Positions 31,759-37,934 of a DNA stretch of 37,934 nt are shown here, piece after piece. The DNA comes from Amanita rubescens (Eukaryota > Basidiomycota > Agaricomycetes > Agaricales > Amanitaceae). Numbering within the stretch: position 1 is the stretch's first letter; each line of letters opens with the position of its first letter. A program made the translations under genes and the position numbers. The notes under the pieces were generated by a model. It saw only the letters and a list, made by a program, of their open reading frames with translations. It did no database searches and was not told the origin of the DNA. The stretch is from assembly GCA_015039365.1 (NCBI GenBank), contig WION01000515.1:1-37934 (forward strand), given 5' to 3'.

Positions 31759-31842
31759 GTCTGTATCGATTAGTGGTTAAATCATCTCGTTGTGGTTGAT
31801 CGCAATTCCGAGAAGCCGCTGGTTCGACTCCAGCTACGGACA
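31759..31842 (+). tRNA. tRNA-His (GTG anticodon) with a 12-nt intron
   Basis: A full cloverleaf can be drawn. The acceptor stem GTCTGTA/TACGGAC pairs over 7 bp with one G-T wobble. The D arm is GATT-AGTGGTTA-AATC. The anticodon stem TCTCG/CGAGA encloses TTGTGG...C with anticodon GTG at 31792-31794. The intron TTGATCGCAATT (31796-31807) lies after position 37, the standard place for nuclear tRNA introns. The variable loop is AGCC. The T arm is GCTGG-TTCGACT-CCAGC. The discriminator is A at 31842. The internal A and B boxes (TAGTGG and GGTTCGACTCC) fit RNA polymerase III promoters. Confidence 0.9.
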
Positions 31843-31864
31843 TAAGGTGAATTTTTATAAGCCA

Positions 31865-32115
31865 TGAAAACGCTCCTAGGAATCTACTGTCCCAGGGTAG
31901 CTCAGGCAAAGGGAGGTCACAGGTGTGGATCGGATAAAAACGCCCCTCTCCACCGCATGCAAACTTGTCCTCTACCCACGTACTCATCGAAGCATCATCT
32001 GTTCTCCAGCATGTGGATACGGGTTTCTCGCATGTGAGATGAAATATTTCGCAACTCGTATTTCTACGGCTGTGGCTGAACGTGATCGATAACAGAGTCC
32101 CGGGCCGTACTTCTG
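31865..32115 (-). pseudogene. F-box gene relic
   Basis: On the minus strand a shifted frame reads RGQVCMRWRGAFLSDPHL, closely matching VGQVCKRWRDIFLSYPSL of the F-box gene at 29.9-31.3 kb. Stops and frame changes flank it. It lies 23 bp past the tRNA gene. The rest of the F-box gene is missing, so this is a truncated duplicate whose break point is next to the tRNA. Confidence 0.65.
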
Positions 32116-32322
32116 AGTCCACGTCTGCCTGGTAACGACTAAAAGCAACCATTTCAGTCATGCTAATGCGACGCTAGAGATATATTACGATTGATCTTAT
32201 AGCTATGGCGCAGACTACCTGGGATCCAGCGTCGGTGGTGGACGAGCTTCAAGGGGGCCTCTAGGGCTCGTCAACCACTAAGCTATTCAGTGTTCACAAT
32301 CCTTGGTGAATACATTTGGTTT
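32116..32322. other. Intergenic, no gene seen
   Basis: A short gap between the F-box relic and the end of the minus-strand kinase gene. Nothing recognisable was found. Confidence 0.35.
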
Positions 32323-33667
32323 TCAAGTACGCAAGATGGATGTCATTTCCACTACAACGTCTTCCATATTCGGACGGGCAGACGGATTGGGAGCCCAACA
32401 ATTCTGAATCAAATCCCACGTAACATCTCCCATCCTGGGGGTCTCTAATCGCCAAGGACGCTCCCCATCTGTGACACGCTTGATTATCTGATACTCGCCC
32501 AGATCTGAAAATGGTGCGATGCCGAAATAAATCTGTACATGTTCCCTTAAGGACCGACTCGCCGTACTGTGACTGGAGCTCACCTCGTAATAAAGGCAGC
32601 CGAACGCGTAGACATCCGTTTGGGAAGTTTTTCTTCTCATGTGTGTATCCGTACCGCGGCAATCACATTCGAACTGGCCACATTTGTTGCACATTCCGAA
32701 TAGCTCTGGAGCAGCGAAATGTAACGTTAATGATGTAGCAGAATTGGTGATTGTAACATCTGAATGCCTTGTCAATCCAAAATCAGTGATTCGCGAGTGG
32801 AAAGAAGCATCTAGTAGAACATTCTCCTAAAGAGAGAAGAGTCAACGATTGTGAAAGTGCTTTAAAGATACTAACCCCACGCAAATCGCCGTGAACGATT
32901 CCTTGAGAGTGAATATATTGCATACCTTCGGCTACTTCGAATATCTGAGGAAATGTTGATACGTTAAAGAATGAATGACAAAACGCGGAATATGGTAATC
33001 GTACCCGCTTCTGTATCTCCTCGACATTTGGTCGCCGGCTCCTTCTCCACCTACCCAACGTCCCGTTCTCCATGAACGGCGAAACCAGGAATAATCGTGA
33101 TCCCTCTTCGAAGATCCCTAGCAGTGGAAGGATATGCTGATCACGAGATAACGACCGCCATGCCAAGGCTTCTCGACAAAAGTCTTTATTCACAGAATCC
33201 TGGTTGATAAGGTAAAACCTGCAGGAACTCGTTCGGAGATGTTGCGCGTAACTTACATTTCTATGGCCATCAATCAATACTTTCACAGCAACTTGCTTCC
33301 CTCGATATTCACCCTTGAATACGCACCCGAAGCCGCCAATACCAAGATAACCAAGGTTCAACTCGGCTGCGACGCCCGTAATGAAAAGAGACTTTGGTGT
33401 GACCGGTCTCTGAGCCAATAATTTGAACATGAGCCACCTGGCTTTTCGGTTCGCGTCTGGCATGGTGTGATTTGACAAATGATCTTTATCGAGCAACTTC
33501 ATAGTGAAATACGTCAAGTCTACCTGATGTGATACAAACAAACTTACGTATATAATGAAATCAAGTAATAATTCCACGTCAGAGTCAGCGTTGATTCCGG
33601 AAGCGGTAGCGTCATAGTTTCCTAGAGTCAATAATGTGCTCATAAGTTGGACGGGCAATTGTCCCAC
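32323..33667 (-). CDS. Single-module TKL-type protein kinase
   Basis: Six exons (33548-33667, 33257-33496, 33005-33199, 32876-32944, 32584-32826, 32323-32532), all introns phase 0, 49-60 nt, give 358 residues. It has the same plan as the array modules: N-domain (LLLDFIIY, LLDKDHLS, NRKARWLMFKLLAQRPVTP), glycine loop GIGGFGCVFKG, VAVKVL, LPLLGIFEEGSRLFLVSPF, HGDLRG-ENVLLD, ITDFGLTRH, AAPELFG, TDVYAFGCLYYE and the closing RPNMEDVVVEM. All catalytic residues are present. Odd: a cysteine-rich insert (CNKCGQFECDCRG) follows the APE motif in the activation-segment side and could bind a metal. It lacks the linker exon seen in the arrays and stands alone, so it is a diverged single-copy relative rather than part of the array. 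Predicted serine/threonine or dual-specificity activity; substrate unknown. Confidence 0.88.
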
Positions 33668-33893
33668 TTTTGAGCTATTGGGAGTGATCGGCTGGCAATC
33701 ATGAGTTAACTGCTATTGTATCTTCCAGGTGCGTACCTCTACTTTGAGGAGCGCAAGTAGCAGCGGTAGAACTAAGGATGGACTAAGAGTAATTGAGATG
33801 TAGAATACAATACAGAGCTAAGTCGCTCACGAGATTGTGCTGGAATATCATTAATCGACCACTGGCAAGACTAGAGTATGGATCAAATCATAC

Positions 33894-34620
33894 TTACGAA
33901 GGTTCATGGCTCTGTTGCTGATAATCAGGCGTGGCGTCAACCGTTTCATCAGGAAGCGGTTCTTGGGAGCGCCGCCGCCGGATGTGTTGCAAATTAATAT
34001 CACGTAATGACTCATTTGACTCCGACTCTTGAAACGTAGGAGAGGCTGATACGGGTGTCCGGAGTAAGGCATGATGCATATCAACGGTCACCCTAGGAGA
34101 GATCGTCAAAACCTGGGGAAAAAAGTGAAAAGATATGGAATACATACTGGGAAGCGTCCACCTCCCGCATCGTCCATAACGCCACCCTGATCTTTACGTT
34201 CTTGCAAAAATCATCTGTTCCGTCCCGGTAATCGACTCCGAGCTGCAAAATATCTCCATCGTTGAGCTGAAACGGGATACTTTCCTGATTTGCCAGGCTA
34301 AGCCTACGATTGTTCAGAAATGTTCCACCGGACGACTTGGTATCCTTGATGAAGAATTTCCCTCCATTCCCAACCCAAATCTGGGCGTGTTTGCGCGAGA
34401 CGACTTTGGACTTGAAGACGAGTCTATCGGTTCCTAGGGCATTGATTTCAGAAGAGCTTGATCCGCCACGGTCCGTAAACCGCCCGATTTGGAGTATCGT
34501 GCCAGACTCAAGAAGGTCGCGCGTGATGGCGTCAAATTGAAAAGGATTAGGAGAGTCGAGGTAGGGCGTTAATTGAATGCGAAAGATTGTGTTACGATTG
34601 GAATCTGGATGCATCGGCAC
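33894..34620 (-). CDS. FHA-domain protein resembling Dma1-type FHA, no RING seen
   Basis: Exon 34148-34620, intron 34093-34147 (55 nt), exon 33894-34092: 223 residues. The FHA domain (about 30-150) has the expected GRFTDRGG, SKVVSRKHAQIWV, FFIKDTKSSGGTFLN and NDGDILQLGVDY, so the phosphothreonine-binding Arg, Ser and Asn are present. The text closely resembles the FHA of fungal Dma1-type checkpoint ubiquitin ligases, which carry a RING finger after it. Here the C-terminal part is short and polar (RDINLQHIRRRRSQEPLPDE) and no RING cysteines are seen. A strong donor (GTAAGTATG) overlaps the stop, so another small exon is possible. Upstream 34621-35181 has no gene and should hold its promoter. 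Confidence 0.75.
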
Positions 34621-35181
34621 TGGAGCCGCTTAGCATAGATGGTGGGTATGGATGCTGTATTGAGGGCCTGACGGGGGTCGATGGCAGCGATATGAACACT
34701 TGAGGTGTGTCGTGGACCAACAGAAGCGCGGGATTACGCTCGATGCAACATGCAGCGCTGTTCACTTGCTTGGAGTCCGACTTGGTTGGCGGCCGTAAGC
34801 TGCTCGGAACATCACTATAAATAGATCATAGCTATTTAGAGTCAGGTGCGGCTCTAACCTCAACTCACCGCACTTTACCCACCAGGCGAGCTTTTTGGAA
34901 GAAACCAGAACGCAAGAGCACCATTTGACGTTGATTGCTAGGTCACGTACGTCGTAAGTTCTACAGGCGGCGGTGACTGGTGACTCGCTGGATCAAATTC
35001 AATTTGTACATGTTTATATCGGAAAATAACGGCGTTCTAATTGGTTCGCCCAATATTCCGCCTCTGGCAGCACTACAAAAGAACTACTCTATCAATCTAG
35101 GCATTAGAAATGAAAATAATAGGTGTCCGGTATGCGACGAGTAATAGATCGTTCGTTCTCTTAACAAAATCAACACACGGG
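34621..35181. other. Intergenic, no gene seen
   Basis: It lies upstream of the FHA gene and downstream of the shrunken SKN1-like gene. A TATAAATA-type box (CTATAAATAG) at about 34815-34824 is the only notable motif. No coding content was recognised. Confidence 0.4.
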
Positions 35182-36865
35182 TTACTTAGCGGGCCGTGAT
35201 TTGGAGTATGAATGATTTACTCCGTGCTCGCTCAAATTCAAGTAAAGAGCGACGTGAGGAGCATCATCCCCGCAAGCGTACTTTGCCCGAGGTGAGTAAA
35301 ACCGGACGTAATCCACAGCCGCTGGTGAACGAACACCTATAGTCAAGCTAAAGTTAAGTGACCGAACCAAACGGCTTGCTACCCAGCGACTCACCGCCAT
35401 CGAATTCCATATGCAGCGTTACCACGAACGGCCCTATGACAGTGGATATATACAGCGCATCCGTCAAATGCGCGTCGCCATCTTTTATGACGGACCAGTT
35501 TCCCGACCACTATGGCGATAGCACAGCGGGTATAAAATCAATAATATTGTGACACCACAGAAAGGCTCACGTAGGCGTGCCATCGTTCCTGAATACCTTC
35601 GACGAAAAAGCCAACGTCAATGAACCCGCCGTCAGGGAGGCATTGCGGGATACGCGTTTGCAGGTGTGCTTGTTGAGAAAATATAAGATATCCTTGTCTC
35701 GTCGTACTCGCATCGTCGTCGATTGAGGAAATCCAGTCCTGGTCCTGGCCTACAAACGGATATATTCACTGTTTAGGAAGCATATCGCGAACGTACCTGG
35801 GCCAAAACGCCTCCCATCCATCTCCCATTCGTCGGCAAAAGTCAGCTTGTACTCTGATGCTCCAACTTTGAGAACGTCCGATGGGTGTTTACTACCGGAG
35901 TCCATGCTATAACTCATAGAGATCGGGAATGAATGTACGTTTATTCTTAGAGTGCGCACGACTTACGATAGAGGCGATTGACTTCTGGCATTTAGATTGG
36001 TTGAATTGCCGTTGTTCGATATCTCCGTATTCTGACTGCTGTAAAGATAGAACGAAAATATGGGATATATTATGAACAATGCGGCAATGGCGGTAACCAG
36101 GAGGACAAGTGTGACAATGTTGCCTATACCCCGCAGGGAAACGTTATAATTGCCGACTTGAAATAACTTTTCATTAGAAGTGTAAGCCATGTCTTCATCG
36201 TTCATAGGCTCGTTATCAACCAAATATAGGTCAGACGGGAAAGGAATCAGGTTGCCGTCCTTCGTAAGGAGAACGGATCCATGTTTCCCGTCTGGCAGAA
36301 GGGAAAGACTCGATCCTCCCAATGTGGAGGATACGGAGGAGCTGGGAGCGTAAGGTGAGGCTGGTGGAGAAAAGAAATTTTCATCCGTGGTGCTACGATT
36401 CAAGTGCAGGCGCGAGCCAAACGAACGAGAAGAAGTGGCAGAAGTGGAGTTCTTCCTGTAGCTTTCTAGTATCAATGGGCTGATACTAGGTCTCGTTTGC
36501 GGCTTCGGGTGAGAAAAAGGGAGGCTGGAAAAAGATGCAGGATTAAGAGGCGAGTGTCGCTTCAAGGGGATGGCGCGGTTTGGAGGCGGTAAAGCGAATG
36601 TCACTTCTGAAGCATGTCGACTTGACTCTGGAGAAGACTCCTGGGGTGGGGAGATGGACCCCGAGGAAAGTTTTGATTGCGAAGACGTTGGCCCCTGAGA
36701 TGATCCAGGACTACCCGAGGAGTGACTATCGGAGGAAGATCGTGAAGAATGCGACGATGCGGGCTCTTCATTGGAACGACCAGACTCTCGTACCGGTGCT
36801 GGAAGAGATATCAAAGTGGGGGGATTCGGGAGCCGCCTCTTCGATGTTCCTGGAAGGGTAGGCAT
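35182..36865 (-). CDS. Shrunken SKN1/KRE6-like protein lacking the GH16 catalytic region
   Basis: Five exons (35967-36865, 35797-35912, 35571-35749, 35395-35509, 35182-35336) join to 487 residues with no frameshift. Residues 1-240 are cytosolic and very Ser/Pro-rich. One membrane helix follows (NIVTLVLLVTAIAALFIIYP). The luminal part begins as in SKN1 (GASEYKLTFADEWEMDGRRF, DWISSIDDDASTTRQGYL, PDGGFIDVGFFVEG matching SGYIEVSASFPG) but then skips directly to the C-terminal end (SPAAVDYVRFY, ACGDDAP). The whole catalytic core with EIDxxE is absent. Because frame and splice sites are all preserved, it looks like a working gene for a non-catalytic family member, not a pseudogene. It is not part of the duplicated array and is strongly diverged. 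Confidence 0.78.
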
Positions 36866-37465
36866 AAGGACGAGAGAGGACGAGAGCCGACTGCACAGTC
36901 GCCCTCATCTGTTTTAATCGAGGGTTTATGTGACGTTAAAGTCACATTTTTGGATGACATGCCTACGAAACATCTCGTATGCATTCAGCCCCACTGAAAA
37001 ACGGGAGACTCAAGTGGGCTCAATCACCTACAAGTTCTTCGGCGTCTTCCAAGTTAATAAACATGGCAATGGCTAAGGTTGGAGCCTTCGCTCTTGCACT
37101 CAACGAATCCGCGCCATATAATTATAAAAACCACCCCATCCTGTCATTCGTGAATGGGGACACAGGTCTGGATATTGGTTGTGAGACAAGGTGAGTCACT
37201 TGGATAGTAATCGTGGATTTGTCTTTCCTTGTTGTAGGTCAAATTCGTAATGAAATTTTGTCAGAAAAGATATGGCTTCGTCCAGGGGTTGGCGGTATCG
37301 TGCCTCGGGACGACGATGTCTGTGGAAAGAATGATTTGTTTCACGGTCACTCATTGAAAGTCGCCAAGTGGCACGCATCGTTGGCTATGTCGTTGCCAGC
37401 TGGGAAGTTTGAAATCGCCACGTGCTGCGTTGCAAATAAAATAATAAACATCAACAACACAAAAC
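36866..37465. other. Divergent promoter region
   Basis: It lies between the shrunken SKN1-like gene (minus) and the FCP1-domain gene (plus). An open stretch at 36979-37194 ends near a GTGAGT donor, but its continuation meets stops at once and shows no known domain, so I do not call a gene. Confidence 0.4.
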
Positions 37466-37934
37466 ATGGATACCATCATCCGCGCAGCGACGCGGTCAAC
37501 CGTCAAGACAAGGTCGAATGCGAATTGCCAATTTCGCGCAACTTTGCATACGACAAGAGCCGCGTCTTCGGAATTATCTCCGCCACTTTCCAAGAAGCTT
37601 CTTGTACTGGACCTGAATGGCACCCTCTTGTTCCGCCCAAAGCGGTCTCCGCTTCCTCATTCTGGACCATCTCGTGGCAGATTTGAGCGCCCTGTATTTC
37701 CCCGCCCGTTCATGCGAACTCTTTGCAAATATCTCTTTCACCAAGAAACGCGTTCGTGGTTCGACACCATGGTTTGGAGCTCCGCGCAGCCGCACAACGT
37801 AGCCACTATGGTGCAATCCTGCTTCATGAATGAGCAAGAAAAACTGGTTCTAGTATGGGGCCGGGACCACATGGATCTAGACACAGACAGTTATAGTGCG
37901 TATCATTTGGGTTTCTCGCTTTAAACTGTCTCAT
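37466..37934 (+). CDS. FCP1/NIF-type HAD-family protein, 5' part
   Basis: The start MDTIIRAATRSTVKTRSNAN is rich in Arg/Ser/Thr with little acid, like a mitochondrial targeting sequence. The HAD motif I follows as LLVLDLNGTLL, then RPKRS, RPFMRTLCKYLF, WFDTMVWSSAQPHNVATMV and LVLVWGRDHMDL. FCP1/NIF proteins are phosphatases using DxDxT; here the second Asp is Asn (DLNGT), which would weaken or abolish catalysis. Exon 1 appears to end at 37895 at a GTGCGT donor; the rest of the gene is beyond the window. Confidence 0.78.

Noticed and set aside
36979..37194. Possible small plus-strand gene
   Set aside because: A donor-like site follows, but the continuation meets stops at once, no domain is recognised, and it sits in the divergent promoter region.

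Overview
The window is chromosomal DNA of a filamentous fungus, almost certainly an Agaricomycete (Basidiomycota). Genes are cut by many short introns (43-66 nt, GT-AG), there are no operons, and the families are typical of that group: SKN1/KRE6-type GH16 membrane proteins, tyrosine-kinase-like kinases with an HGDLRG catalytic loop, F-box proteins, a DUF4238 protein, a Crinkler-like/kinase-like fusion and an FCP1-domain protein. I do not name a species.

Layout: (1) 1-4.5 kb: a DUF4238 gene with two frameshifts, a scrap of a SKN1 gene, and a three-times-frameshifted gene with two tandem Crinkler-like N-domains and a kinase-like C-terminus. (2) 4.8-26.2 kb: a segmental-duplication array. Its unit is a SKN1/KRE6 gene on the minus strand placed head-to-head with a kinase-module array on the plus strand. 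SKN1 copies lie at 5.0-7.1, 7.3-7.5, 7.6-8.8, 12.3-13.4, 16.5-18.7, 18.8-19.2 and 24.1-26.2 kb; only the last is intact. Kinase arrays lie at 9.0-12.0 kb (two modules, both damaged), 13.8-15.8 kb (one intact module fused to C2H2 zinc fingers) and 19.3-23.7 kb (three modules; the first damaged, the second and third open). (3) 26.3-29.3 kb: a long polyglutamine membrane protein gene, head-to-head with the intact SKN1 copy. A stub of its 5' end survives beside the 5.0-7.1 kb SKN1 copy, which shows that the SKN1/polyQ pair is the ancestral arrangement. (4) 29.9-37.9 kb: an F-box gene, a tRNA-His gene with an intron, an F-box relic, a single kinase gene, an FHA protein gene, a shrunken SKN1-like gene lacking the catalytic region, and the 5' part of an FCP1/NIF-domain gene.

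Most interesting biology: the kinase modules share one exon plan in which every intron is phase 0 (about 22, 128, 59-64, 23, 73 and 72-87 codons), so modules can be added or fused without breaking frame. Modules are joined in frame by a short intron and a 22-codon linker exon, so the arrays read as multi-kinase polyproteins. The last module of two arrays has lost the DFG aspartate (GFG or SFG), giving a kinase-plus-pseudokinase tandem that resembles JAK kinases in layout. In the middle array the second kinase module is replaced by zinc fingers, predicting a 529-residue kinase-zinc-finger protein. Indels concentrate in the duplicated genes while the surrounding single-copy genes are clean, which argues for real decay rather than poor sequence quality.
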